DNA of 64,000 nt, from NCBI GenBank assembly GCA_036520835.1, contig DATDIX010000089.1:3404-67403 (forward strand), read 5' to 3'. The stretch comes from VBAT01 sp036520835. GTDB taxonomy: Bacteria > Bacteroidota > Bacteroidia > Chitinophagales > Chitinophagaceae. Position numbers and translations under genes: made by a program. Shown in pieces: positions 1 to 7,865 of this stretch. Below the pieces are notes generated by a model, which saw only the letters and a list, made by a program, of their open reading frames with translations, had not been told where the DNA came from and searched no databases. How positions within the stretch are numbered: the first letter of the stretch is position 1; every line of letters begins with the position of its first letter.

Positions 1-2
1 TA

Positions 3-2558
3 CTGGACGTGAATATGGATGATGCTTTACTGGAAGGCGTGCAGGCCATGACCACTTTCCTCAATCTTGTACAGAGTGAGCCGGATATAGCGAAGATCCC
101 GATCATGATCGATAGCTCTAAGTTCGAGATCATCGAAGCAGGTTTGAAATGTGTGCAGGGAAAGTGCATTGTGAATTCTATCTCCATGAAAGAAGGAGAA
201 GCGAAGTTCATTGAACAGGCGATCATCTGCCAGAGCTATGGCGCTTCCGTTATTGTGATGGCTTTTGATGAAAAAGGGCAGGCAGACACAAAGCAACGTA
301 AAGTAGAAATCTGCCACCGGGCTTATAAGATATTGACTGAACAGGTGGGCTACGATCCGCAGGATATCATTTTTGACCCCAACATATTTGCTATTGCCAC
401 GGGTTTGGAGGAACATAATAACTACGGCGTTGATTTTATTGAAGCCACAAAAGAAATAAAAGAACTGATGCCGCTGACCAAGGTCAGTGGTGGCGTCAGC
501 AATCTTTCCTTTTCATTCCGCGGCAATGAACATGTAAGGGAAGCCATGCACTCCGTTTTTCTTTACTATGCTATTAAAGCGGGCATGGATATGGGAATTG
601 TGAATGCCGGGCAGTTGGTGGTGTATGATGAAATTGAGCCGGGATTAAAAAAACTATGTGAAGATGTAATTCTCAACCGTGACAATGACAACAATGAAGC
701 CACGGAAAAACTGATCGCCTTTGCAGAAACAGTAAAAGCCAAAGGCAAAGAAAACATAAAAGATGAGGCCTGGAGAAATTCATCAGTGGAAGAACGGCTG
801 AAACATTCGCTGGTAAATGGTATCACCGACTATATTGACGCTGACACCGAAGAAGCCCGCCAGAAATATCCCCAGCCGTTGGATGTGATCGAAGGTCCTT
901 TAATGGATGGCATGAATGTGGTAGGCGATCTCTTTGGTTCAGGTAAAATGTTTTTACCGCAGGTAGTAAAATCAGCGAGGGTGATGAAAAAGTCGGTGGC
1001 GGTTCTCACTCCTTATATTGAAGCTGAAAAGGAATTAAGAAAACAAGCCCATTTAGCAGCAGGCACTACCAATGAAGAGACAGCCGGTGCAGCTAAAATT
1101 TTATTGGCAACAGTGAAAGGAGATGTGCATGATATCGGTAAAAATATTGTAGGCGTTGTATTGGGCTGTAACGGTTACGATATTGTTGACCTGGGCGTAA
1201 TGGTACCGACGGATAAAATATTGGATACTGCTGAAAAAGAAAAAGCAGATATCATTGGCCTGAGTGGTTTGATCACCCCTTCATTGGATGAGATGGTGCA
1301 TGTGGCGCATGAAATGAAACGCCGGGGAATGAAACAACCTTTGCTGATCGGTGGCGCTACTACATCCAGGATGCACACCGCCGTAAAGATCGCCCCGCAG
1401 TATGATAATGGTGTGGTACATGTACTGGATGCATCAAGAAGCGTAACCGTTGCCGGATCCTTACTTAATGCTGAACAAAAACCCGAATTGCTCAACTCCA
1501 TCAAAACAGAATATACCAAACTGGCGATTGATTTCGCCAATAAGAAAACGGTAAAGGAGTATTTATCTTTTAAAGCGGCACAGGAAAATAAAGTAAAGAT
1601 CATCTGGGATAATTACACACCTCCTGTTCCGGCTTTTACCGGAACAAAAATATTCAACGACCATGATCTTTCGGAGATCAGGAAATATATTGACTGGCAA
1701 CCCTTCTTTATTGCCTGGGAAATGCATGGAAAATTTCCGCAAATATTAAGCGATGCAGTGATAGGCAAGGAAGCTACTAAGCTCTACAACGATGCCAATG
1801 CTTTATTAGATAAACTTATAGCAGAAAAATGGCTTTCTGCACAAGGTGTTATCGGTTTTTGGGAAGCAAATACTACCGCTGCTGATACGATCGAAGTCAA
1901 AAATAAAAAATCAACAATCAAACTTGAATCGCTCCGGCAGCAGATCAAAAAAGCGCCTGGCCAGCCCAATTTAAGTCTTGCCGATTTTATTAAGCCTATT
2001 CAAACAACGGGGTCTTCTAAAGTCTCCCCTAACGGGGGAGATTTAGAGGGGGCCGATCATATCGGCGCTTTCTCTGTAACGATACAAGGTATCGAATCGC
2101 ATATCAAAAAGTTTGAAGCTGCCCACGACGATTATAATAAGATCACCTTGCAGGCCCTCGCAGATCGTTTAGCCGAGGCCTTTGCTGAATTGCTGCACGA
2201 AAAAGTAAGAAAAGAATACTGGGGATATGTAAAAGACGAGAACCTGAGTAATGAAGACCTGATCAAGGAACAATACGTTGGCATCCGTCCGGCACCAGGT
2301 TATCCCGCCTGCCCCGACCATACAGAGAAATATAAATTGTTTGATCTGCTGGGCGGAAAAGAAAATACAGGTATCACATTAACTGAATCGTTAGCCATGT
2401 TCCCTGCCTCCTCTGTTTGCGGCTGGTATTTCAGTCACCCGCAAAGCCAGTATTTTGGCGTGGGTAAGATACAGCCTGACCAGTTAGATGATTATGTGCA
2501 ACGAAAAGGAATGAGCAAGGAGGAAATGACAAGGTGGTTAAGACCTGTGCTGGAGTAA
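3..2558 (+). CDS. metH: Cobalamin-dependent methionine synthase, 3' part (5' end outside window)
   Basis: This enzyme transfers a methyl group from methyltetrahydrofolate to homocysteine through bound cobalamin, making methionine in the cytoplasm. The frame is open to the window edge, and the first codons read LDVNMDDALLEG, the middle of the pterin-binding domain, so the gene starts upstream. Numbering from the Val codon at position 9: rest of the folate domain to about residue 230, four-helix cap about 250-340, B12 domain about 360-490 with the cobalt-ligand motif DVHDIG (His about 374), and activation (SAM-binding) domain about 530-849 with RPAPGYPACPDHTEK. The homocysteine-binding domain is not visible and may be a separate upstream gene or lie in the missing part. 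Residues about 670-683 are encoded by a GC-rich repeat absent from typical MetH. The next gene is convergent. Confidence 0.97.
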   Translation: MDVNMDDALLEGVQAMTTFLNLVQSEPDIAKIPIMIDSSKFEIIEAGLKCVQGKCIVNSISMKEGEAKFIEQAIICQSYGASVIVMAFDEKGQADTKQRKVEICHRAYKILTEQVGYDPQDIIFDPNIFAIATGLEEHNNYGVDFIEATKEIKELMPLTKVSGGVSNLSFSFRGNEHVREAMHSVFLYYAIKAGMDMGIVNAGQLVVYDEIEPGLKKLCEDVILNRDNDNNEATEKLIAFAETVKAKGKENIKDEAWRNSSVEERLKHSLVNGITDYIDADTEEARQKYPQPLDVIEGPLMDGMNVVGDLFGSGKMFLPQVVKSARVMKKSVAVLTPYIEAEKELRKQAHLAAGTTNEETAGAAKILLATVKGDVHDIGKNIVGVVLGCNGYDIVDLGVMVPTDKILDTAEKEKADIIGLSGLITPSLDEMVHVAHEMKRRGMKQPLLIGGATTSRMHTAVKIAPQYDNGVVHVLDASRSVTVAGSLLNAEQKPELLNSIKTEYTKLAIDFANKKTVKEYLSFKAAQENKVKIIWDNYTPPVPAFTGTKIFNDHDLSEIRKYIDWQPFFIAWEMHGKFPQILSDAVIGKEATKLYNDANALLDKLIAEKWLSAQGVIGFWEANTTAADTIEVKNKKSTIKLESLRQQIKKAPGQPNLSLADFIKPIQTTGSSKVSPNGGDLEGADHIGAFSVTIQGIESHIKKFEAAHDDYNKITLQALADRLAEAFAELLHEKVRKEYWGYVKDENLSNEDLIKEQYVGIRPAPGYPACPDHTEKYKLFDLLGGKENTGITLTESLAMFPASSVCGWYFSHPQSQYFGVGKIQPDQLDDYVQRKGMSKEEMTRWLRPVLE
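2011..2054 (+). repeat. GC-rich inverted repeat carried in frame inside metH
   Basis: The core is TCTCCCC (2023-2029), loop TAACG, GGGGAGA (2035-2041), followed by ATTTAGAGGGGG. It resembles the CCCCTAAAGGGGATTT elements near 11.85 and 11.92 kb. Here it is translated in frame (about SKVSPNGGDLEGA) between the conserved stretches LADFIKP and DHIGAF of the MetH activation domain. This is probably a small dispersed repeat tolerated in a surface loop. Confidence 0.7.
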
Positions 2559-2599
2559 GATCTCATTCCACCTATACTGCCTCCATACTTAATGATCAT

Positions 2600-3571
2600 T
2601 TACTTTCCTGCGCAGGGATCCGTAAATGTTGTCTCCGGTTTTTCCAACGGTGTATTGGTCTGTGCCAGTCGTTGGGCGCCTGTATTCGCAGGGCAGGCAA
2701 TAGTGCCTACCGCATTATAGATCACCTGTCCTTTCGTATCAGGAACATATATCTGCACTTTGGTTCTTGAATAGCCGGAAGGAAAATAACGGATATAATA
2801 TCCGCCGGGGTGCAGGCTCCACATTCCTTTTTTAACATCGCTGCGGTCAACTGTAGCCATGCCAGCAAGTATGGCATAGCGTTCAAAATCTTCATAGCTG
2901 TCCACACCTGTTTCTACCAACCTGCGGATATTGTTTTCGGCTTCCATTACTTGTTGCACGGCCGGTGGCACATCAACCAATCCTTGTTTGAGCGCCTCTC
3001 CTCCTATTGTTTCCGCATAACCACCATTCAATTTAACGATCTGGTCTGGCGTCAGCAACAAACTGCTTACTACTTTCAGTTTGCCGGAAAGGTTTTTAAA
3101 CTTAGCCCTTGCGATGATGGCCCATAACAGCATCTGCACATCTCTCTGTGGCACTTCCGCGTGTTTGGCCGCATGGTTTTCCAGGATAGCATTCACGATG
3201 TCATCCATCTTTCCTTTTGTAGGAGCAAACATATAACCATCACCTTCGCTGGGGCCGTGTGTACCGGCCTTCAGGCAGTAACTCATATTTGTCATTTCGT
3301 AATAACCGGGACATAAAACAAACCCTCCTTTCTCTGCTGCTTTCATTTTATACAGGGGGATATATGTTTTATCGTTGCCAAATGATTCCGGCATTGATCC
3401 TTCCATTTTCGTATCATCTTTGAAATTAGTGGTGATGGGCGGCGGCTTTTTAAGCAGGGAGGTAACCGGGCTTTTTTCGCCGAGTACTTTATCTGTTATT
3501 CCCTTGAACTGGGATGATGCAAACAGGCAAAAACTAAATATGGCAACGAACAGTAAAAAGCTTTTTTTCAT
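2600..3571 (-). CDS. Secreted protein of unknown function
   Basis: The 323-residue product starts with a clear signal peptide (MKKSFLLFVAIFSFCLFASS, cleavage near residue 20), so it is exported to the periplasm or beyond. I do not recognise a family. Visible features are a proline-rich stretch after the signal (KKPPPITT), a mostly helical middle (about 125-230), and a C-terminal part with aromatic residues (GGYYIRYFPSGYSRTKVQIYVPD, about 260-282) ending in a Cys. Four Cys residues in the mature part could form disulfides. It is convergent with metH and lies 53 bases downstream of the HAD gene on the same strand, so the two may be co-transcribed. Confidence 0.75.
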   Translation of the reverse strand: MKKSFLLFVAIFSFCLFASSQFKGITDKVLGEKSPVTSLLKKPPPITTNFKDDTKMEGSMPESFGNDKTYIPLYKMKAAEKGGFVLCPGYYEMTNMSYCLKAGTHGPSEGDGYMFAPTKGKMDDIVNAILENHAAKHAEVPQRDVQMLLWAIIARAKFKNLSGKLKVVSSLLLTPDQIVKLNGGYAETIGGEALKQGLVDVPPAVQQVMEAENNIRRLVETGVDSYEDFERYAILAGMATVDRSDVKKGMWSLHPGGYYIRYFPSGYSRTKVQIYVPDTKGQVIYNAVGTIACPANTGAQRLAQTNTPLEKPETTFTDPCAGK

Positions 3572-3624
3572 ACTGCAGTATTTGAGGTCTTCTAAATTAG
3601 CATATTCAGGGATTCCAATCCAAA

Positions 3625-4248
3625 TCAGGTTTTCCCTTCCGGCAAAATACCAAGTTGCATTAATTTGGTTTTAAGTTGCACGGGGGATTCAAAATGTATT
3701 GAGGTAATTCCCAGGGCTTCGGCCGCTTTAACGTTTCGCAGGCTATCATCAATAAACAAAGCTTCTGCAGGATTCACCCGGTAGCGATCCAGCAGCCGGT
3801 GATAAAATTCCGGAAAAGGTTTCCTTGTTTTCTCTTCACCGCTTACCACCCGGCCATCGAACCAATGCAAAAAATTATAACGGACCAGTGCAATATCAAA
3901 AAGCCCGGCCTGCCAGTTGGTCAATGCATAGATCTTATACTTTTTGCTTTCTTTCAATTCGCGGAATATTTCTACGGACCCGTGTATCGGGCTTTTCAGC
4001 ATTTCTGTCCAACGGCCATAAAAGTCACGGATCGGTTGTTCCCACCCGGGAAATTTTTTTATTAACTCTTCTGTGGCCTCTACAATGGATCTTCCTTCAT
4101 CCTGCTTTTCATTCCAGTCAGGGGTACAGATATGTTCGAAGAAATAATCCCTTTTTTCTTCCGAATCAAAATAGTTACGGTAGACATGCATCGGGCTCCA
4201 GTCAACCAGTACATTGCCCAGGTCGAAAATGATCGTATTAACAGCCAT
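3625..4248 (-). CDS. HAD-family phosphatase (YihX-like)
   Basis: This is a cytoplasmic haloacid dehalogenase-superfamily hydrolase, probably acting on a small sugar phosphate. Motif I is IIFDLGNVLVDW (residues 5-16), the DxGNV variant seen in YihX-type glucose-1-phosphate phosphatases. Motif II is about LTNWQ (residue 115). A Lys/Arg motif (TRKPFPEFY) follows near 142, and motif IV is FIDDSLRNVKAAEALG near 165. Its 207 residues match the family. The ATG at 4248 directly precedes motif I. The exact substrate cannot be told from sequence. Confidence 0.88.
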   Translation of the reverse strand: MAVNTIIFDLGNVLVDWSPMHVYRNYFDSEEKRDYFFEHICTPDWNEKQDEGRSIVEATEELIKKFPGWEQPIRDFYGRWTEMLKSPIHGSVEIFRELKESKKYKIYALTNWQAGLFDIALVRYNFLHWFDGRVVSGEEKTRKPFPEFYHRLLDRYRVNPAEALFIDDSLRNVKAAEALGITSIHFESPVQLKTKLMQLGILPEGKT

Positions 4249-4322
4249 ATTATTTTACAGGTGTTTTAAAACCCGGCAAACCTACTGAAAAAACAAGCGG
4301 TTTCCGGTTTGTTATTACAGGT

Positions 4323-5069
4323 CTATCGCTTTTCAAAAAATGCCCAGATCCGTTTTCTCGGTTTTACTTTATAATTACGGGTAATGTACTGGCGGATATG
4401 ATCCATGGCTTCATCAACACTATCCGTCAGCAACACCAGGTTCATATCTTCCTTTGAGATAGTTCCTTTGGCTGCCATATCATTCATCGCTTCCATCAGC
4501 TCCCTGTAATATTCCTTTCCGAATAATACAATAGGAAACTGTGTGAGTGTTTTTGTTTGAACCAGCGTCAGTGTTTCAAAAAATTCATCCATCGTTCCAA
4601 ATCCCCCGGGCATAATAATAAAGGCATAGGAATATTTAATAAGCAAAGTTTTGCGGACAAAAAAATGTTCGAAGGTGATGGATGTATGAAGATAAGGGTT
4701 GGCCTTCTGTTCAAATGGCAACCGGATATTACATCCTACAGACTGGCCGCCGTTTTCATAAGACCCCCGGTTAGCTGCTTCCATGATGCCCGGTCCGCCG
4801 CCTGTCATAGTGGTAAAACCCAGTTGTGCGATGCGTTTCCCAAATTCAGTTGCCTGTTGGTAATACGGATGACCTTCATTGAAGCGGGCAGATCCGAATA
4901 CAGTGATACAGGGCCCTACAAAGTGCAGAGTCCGGAATCCTTTTATGAATTGAGTGAAGACACGCCAGGCAAACTTCAGTTCATATCCCCTGCTTTTCGG
5001 ACCCTCCAGGTATATATGTTCTTTGGGCGGAATGATCGGCGCCAAAGGTTGTTTTGTTGCTCCTTTCAT
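4323..5069 (-). CDS. LOG-family protein (TIGR00730 Rossmann-fold nucleotide hydrolase)
   Basis: The product belongs to the LOG / lysine-decarboxylase-like family, whose characterised members cleave nucleoside 5'-monophosphates such as cytokinin ribotides to base plus ribose 5-phosphate. The diagnostic motifs are GGGPGIMEAANRG and PGGFGTMDEFFE (PGGxGTxxE, binding and catalysis). The frame stays open to 5147, but I chose the ATG at 5069 (MKGATKQPLAPIIPPKEH): the upstream 26 codons are low-complexity and overlap an intergenic inverted repeat. With this start the protein is 248 residues, near the usual length. It is divergent from xth. Confidence 0.88.
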   Translation of the reverse strand: MKGATKQPLAPIIPPKEHIYLEGPKSRGYELKFAWRVFTQFIKGFRTLHFVGPCITVFGSARFNEGHPYYQQATEFGKRIAQLGFTTMTGGGPGIMEAANRGSYENGGQSVGCNIRLPFEQKANPYLHTSITFEHFFVRKTLLIKYSYAFIIMPGGFGTMDEFFETLTLVQTKTLTQFPIVLFGKEYYRELMEAMNDMAAKGTISKEDMNLVLLTDSVDEAMDHIRQYITRNYKVKPRKRIWAFFEKR

Positions 5070-5115
5070 AGTAAAATGTAAATTGCCGGACAATTTAATG
5101 ATTAAAAGCCCCCAA

Positions 5116-5130
5116 TCCGCCTGTGGCGGA
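5116..5130. repeat. Short GC-rich inverted repeat between LOG gene and xth
   Basis: TCCGCC-TGT-GGCGGA forms a 6-bp hairpin in the divergent gap. There is no T-run on either side, so it is not an obvious terminator. It looks like another small dispersed GC-rich repeat in an otherwise AT-rich gap. Confidence 0.5.
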
Positions 5131-5177
5131 GGTAAAAATTCGTACAATATTAGTCATCATATCTATAAGGTAAAAAC

Positions 5178-5945
5178 ATGCGTATTATTTCTTACAATGT
5201 AAACGGCATCAGGGCTGCCATCAATAAAGGTTTTTTGGATTGGCTAAAAACTAACCCGGCGGATGTGATCTGCGTACAGGAAACAAAAGCCTTAAAGGAA
5301 AATGTGGATCATAAATTATTTAATGCGCTTGGTTATCATGACTACTGGTTCAGTGCAGAAAAAAAAGGATATAGCGGTGTGGCTGTTTTTACTAAAATAA
5401 AACCTGTAAATGTACAATATGGTACCGGGCATAAAGTAAGTGATGATGAGGGCCGTGTGCTGCAACTGGATTTTGGTGATACCAGGCTGATCAATGCTTA
5501 CTTTCCATCCGGTACAAGCGGGGATGAACGCCAGAGTTTCAAATATGTGTGGCTGGATGAGTTTTTTGTTTACCTGGAAAAACTCAGGAAAAAATATCCA
5601 AAGCTGATCTTATGCGGTGATTATAATATTGCCCATAAGGAAATTGACATCCATGACCCGAAAGGCAATAAAAAATCTTCCGGTTTTTTACCCGAAGAAA
5701 GAGAGTGGATGGACAAATTCTTCAAACATGGCTGGATAGATACATTCAGGCAGTTTCATGAAGAGCCGCACCGGTATAGCTGGTGGAGTCAGCGTTTTCC
5801 CACTGTAAGATTGCAGAACAAAGGATGGCGTATTGATTATATTAACGTTACTGATCCGCTGAAAAAGAAATTGACCGATGCAGAGATATACCCCGATATC
5901 AAACACAGTGATCATTGCCCTGTTTACCTGGACATTAATACCTGA
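5178..5945 (+). CDS. xth: Exodeoxyribonuclease III
   Basis: This Mg-dependent AP endonuclease and 3'-5' exonuclease acts in base-excision repair. The 255-residue protein has the full EEP-fold signature: MRIISYNVNGIRAA at the N terminus (Asn7), VICVQETK (metal-binding Glu35), LCGDYNIAH near 147, WWSQR near 197, GWRIDYI near 218, and the terminal HSDHCPVYLDI with the catalytic Asp-His. The length is as expected. The next gene starts 6 bases after its stop codon, indicating an operon. Confidence 0.96.
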   Translation: MRIISYNVNGIRAAINKGFLDWLKTNPADVICVQETKALKENVDHKLFNALGYHDYWFSAEKKGYSGVAVFTKIKPVNVQYGTGHKVSDDEGRVLQLDFGDTRLINAYFPSGTSGDERQSFKYVWLDEFFVYLEKLRKKYPKLILCGDYNIAHKEIDIHDPKGNKKSSGFLPEEREWMDKFFKHGWIDTFRQFHEEPHRYSWWSQRFPTVRLQNKGWRIDYINVTDPLKKKLTDAEIYPDIKHSDHCPVYLDINT

Positions 5946-5951
5946 TCACTG

Positions 5952-6257
5952 ATGTTAGTTTATAATGTAACAACAAAAGTAGAGCACAGTATTGCTGAGG
6001 CATGGTTAGCATGGCTAAAAGAAGAACATATTCCCGACCTGGTAGCAACAGGATGTTTTACAAATGCAGTTATTCTTCAACTAACCGAAACAGACGATAC
6101 CGAAGGGCCTACTTATGCCGTACAATATTATACCGGGAGTAAAGAGCAGTATAACCGTTATATTGAACAATATGCAGATGTGATGCGAAAGAAAGCAACA
6201 GATAAGTGGGGAAATAAATTTATTTCATTCCGGACAGTGATGACTGTTGTGAATTGA
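5952..6257 (+). CDS. DUF4286 family protein
   Basis: A 101-residue cytoplasmic protein with the look of the DUF4286 family: start YNVTTKVEHSIAEAWLAWLKEEHIPDL, a middle QYYTGSKEQYNRYIEQYA, and the end KFISFRTVMTVV. The fold is probably a ferredoxin-like dimeric alpha/beta barrel, inferred from the pattern of strands and the WL..EHIPD helix. The function is unknown. It is 6 bases behind xth and almost certainly co-transcribed with it. Confidence 0.85.
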   Translation: MLVYNVTTKVEHSIAEAWLAWLKEEHIPDLVATGCFTNAVILQLTETDDTEGPTYAVQYYTGSKEQYNRYIEQYADVMRKKATDKWGNKFISFRTVMTVVN

Positions 6258-6490
6258 TTGTGCAAAAGAAATTTTATTTGTTTGGGTGGTCCAGGAACAC
6301 TTGTACGTTTCAATGAAAGGCCTGTCTGGCCTGTATTTCAGAGGACAATCAATGAAACCAGCCACAGCAAAGGGTTTTGGGAGATATGAATAATATCCTT
6401 CATTTATTTGACAATAAGCAAATCCTGCAAAATCCTTGCCCCATGCGGGTTCGGCTCGTTTAGAAAAATTTTCAAAAGACCATAATTTTT

Positions 6491-6520
6491 TTTGCTGGAA
6501 ACAAAATCCGGTTAATTTTG
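6491..6520 (+). promoter_or_regulatory. Bacteroidota-type promoter for the HU gene
   Basis: TTTG (6491-6494), 18 bases, TAATTTTG (6513-6520): an exact match to the -33 TTTG / -7 TAnnTTTG consensus of the primary sigma factor in Bacteroidota. Transcription would start near 6526, giving a leader of about 27 bases before the HU start codon. Confidence 0.8.
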
Positions 6521-6552
6521 TCGCCGTTAGCAAACATTATAAAATCACGTTT

Positions 6553-6822
6553 ATGAACAAAGCAGAATTAATCGCAAAAGTAGCAGACGATGCAGGCGTT
6601 ACTAAAACACAAGCTAATGCCGCATTGGATTCTTTTATCGAAGCAGTTACTAAAACATTGAAAGGTGGTGGTAAAGTTACCCTGGTGGGCTTCGGTACTT
6701 TCTCAGTATCTAAAAGAGCTGCCCGTAACGGCCGTAACCCTCAAACAGGTGAAGTGATCAAGATCAAAGCAAGAAAAGTTGCCCGCTTCAAAGCTGGTAA
6801 AGAGTTAGCCGCAAAAATGTAA
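6553..6822 (+). CDS. HU-family DNA-binding protein
   Basis: An 89-residue histone-like protein that bends and compacts DNA as a dimer. The signature is complete: MNKAELIAKVADDAGVTKTQ, helix FIEAVTKTLKGGGKVTLVGFGTF, and the DNA-binding arm RNPQTGEVIKIKA followed by FKAGKEL. The upstream frame is longer, but the ATG at 6553 gives the standard HU N terminus and lies just behind a perfect promoter. It has its own promoter and terminator, so it is probably monocistronic and strongly expressed. Confidence 0.96.
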   Translation: MNKAELIAKVADDAGVTKTQANAALDSFIEAVTKTLKGGGKVTLVGFGTFSVSKRAARNGRNPQTGEVIKIKARKVARFKAGKELAAKM

Positions 6823-6840
6823 TTGCCCCATTACTTTTTT

Positions 6841-6878
6841 AAAAGCTCCATCTCAGTGAAACTGGACGGAGCTTTTTT
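6841..6878 (+). terminator. Rho-independent terminator of the HU gene
   Basis: AAAAGCTCC and GGAGCTTTTTT flank a loop of about 18 bases, ending in a six-T run. It starts 18 bases after the HU stop codon. Confidence 0.8.
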
Positions 6879-6926
6879 AGTGAAAGAACTTAACTTTACA
6901 CATTAATAAACAGAAAAAATAATTTT

Positions 6927-7049
6927 ATGGGAAGAGGTGATAAGAAAACTGCAAAAGGAAAACGTTTTAAAGGTTCATTTGGCAAAAGCCGCCCGGCTAA
7001 GTCTCCTGCGGCCAAAAAGAAAACGGCTGCAAAGAAGAAAAGTAAATAA
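6927..7049 (+). CDS. 30S ribosomal protein THX (bTHX)
   Basis: A 40-residue basic protein, MGRGDKKTAKGKRFKGSFGK at the start and a Lys/Ala tail (PAAKKKTAAKKKSK). The first half is the recognisable bTHX signature; in Thermus this peptide sits in the head of the small subunit. About 45 percent of residues are Lys or Arg, as expected for rRNA binding. It is too short for many gene finders. It lies between the HU terminator and a strong hairpin, so it is its own transcript. The AT-rich leader gives no obvious Shine-Dalgarno. Confidence 0.88.
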   Translation: MGRGDKKTAKGKRFKGSFGKSRPAKSPAAKKKTAAKKKSK

Positions 7050-7062
7050 GTAAACTGGTTAA

Positions 7063-7098
7063 TTGACAGGCAGAGAACTAAAGTTCTCTGCCTGTCAA
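7063..7098. terminator. Perfect 17-bp hairpin between convergent THX and pdxH
   Basis: TTGACAGGCAGAGAACT (7063-7079), two-base gap AA, then its exact reverse complement (7082-7098). It sits between two convergent genes, so it probably ends or protects both transcripts. Neither flank has a good T-run, so Rho-independent termination alone is not certain. Confidence 0.6.
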
Positions 7099-7123
7099 CC
7101 TAAATAACTAACCTCTCCACTTG

Positions 7124-7771
7124 TCAGGGAGCCAGTCGTTCTATTTTCCATTCGCCGCTATCTTTTAAAGAGTATTCTATCCTGTCGTGCAGGCGTCCCG
7201 GTCTGCCCTGCCAGAACTCCACCATTACAGGCCGTACAAGATATCCGCCCCAGTGATCCGGTCTTTTAAGCGCAGAGACCCTGGTTCTATCTTTTTCGAA
7301 CTGGTGATACTGATCTTCTAACCAATCCCTGTCTTCTATTACCTGGCTTTGCGGTGATACAGCTGCGCCTATTTGGCTGGACAGGGGTCTTGAATAAAAA
7401 TACTCATCGCTTTCCTGTTCCGTCACCTTTTGGACAAACCCGGTTATACGAACTTGCCTTTCCAGCTCTTTCCAGAAAAAAACAAGACATGCCTTTGGAT
7501 TTTCAGCCAGTTGTTTTCCCTTGAAACTATCATAGTTGGTATAAAAAACAAATCCTTTTTCAGAAAAACCCTTTAATAATACGATCCGGGCAGAAGGGAG
7601 CCCGTCAGCCGAGGCGGTGGCCAATGTCATTGCATTTGCTTCTTCTATTTCTGCGGTTATTGCATCTTTCCACCATAGGTCAAATTGCCGGATAGGATCA
7701 TTTAGTATATCCTTTTCTGATAATACTTTCTGCGAATAGTCTTTACGGATATCCGCAATACTTTTTGCCAT
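7124..7771 (-). CDS. pdxH: Pyridoxamine 5'-phosphate oxidase
   Basis: An FMN enzyme that oxidises pyridoxine or pyridoxamine 5'-phosphate to pyridoxal 5'-phosphate. The 215 residues match the family from end to end: DPIRQFDLWW, ANAMTLATAS, PSARIVLLKGF, FYTNYDSFKGKQL, RQVRITG, YFYSRPLSSQIGAAVSPQSQ, the substrate and FMN region RPDHWGGYLVRP, EFWQGRPGRLHDR, and the terminal WKIERLAP. The ATG at 7771 gives the usual N terminus. An imperfect -7 element (TAAATTTA) lies about 20 bases upstream. Confidence 0.97.
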   Translation of the reverse strand: MAKSIADIRKDYSQKVLSEKDILNDPIRQFDLWWKDAITAEIEEANAMTLATASADGLPSARIVLLKGFSEKGFVFYTNYDSFKGKQLAENPKACLVFFWKELERQVRITGFVQKVTEQESDEYFYSRPLSSQIGAAVSPQSQVIEDRDWLEDQYHQFEKDRTRVSALKRPDHWGGYLVRPVMVEFWQGRPGRLHDRIEYSLKDSGEWKIERLAP

Positions 7772-7824
7772 ACGATCAAATTGTGACTGTAAATTTAGTC
7801 GCTTTGCAGCTGCCTTAAAACGAC

Positions 7825-7846
7825 AAAAGCCCTTAACGGGCTCATT
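7825..7846 (-). terminator. Probable terminator of the coiled-coil gene
   Basis: On the minus strand AGCCC-GTTAA-GGGCT is followed by TTTG. The stem is only 5 bp, and it lies 24 bases after the stop codon of the coiled-coil gene and before pdxH. Confidence 0.45.
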
Positions 7847-7865
7847 TATCCAAATATTTTTCCAA

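Noticed and set aside
1..2558. metH starting inside the window at the GTG near position 9
   Set aside because: The frame is open to the edge and the first residues (LDVNMDDALLEG) are internal to the pterin-binding domain, so the start is upstream.
4557..5081. A 174-codon open frame on the plus strand
   Set aside because: It lies fully opposite the LOG-family gene, whose motifs are unmistakable, and has no recognisable domain.
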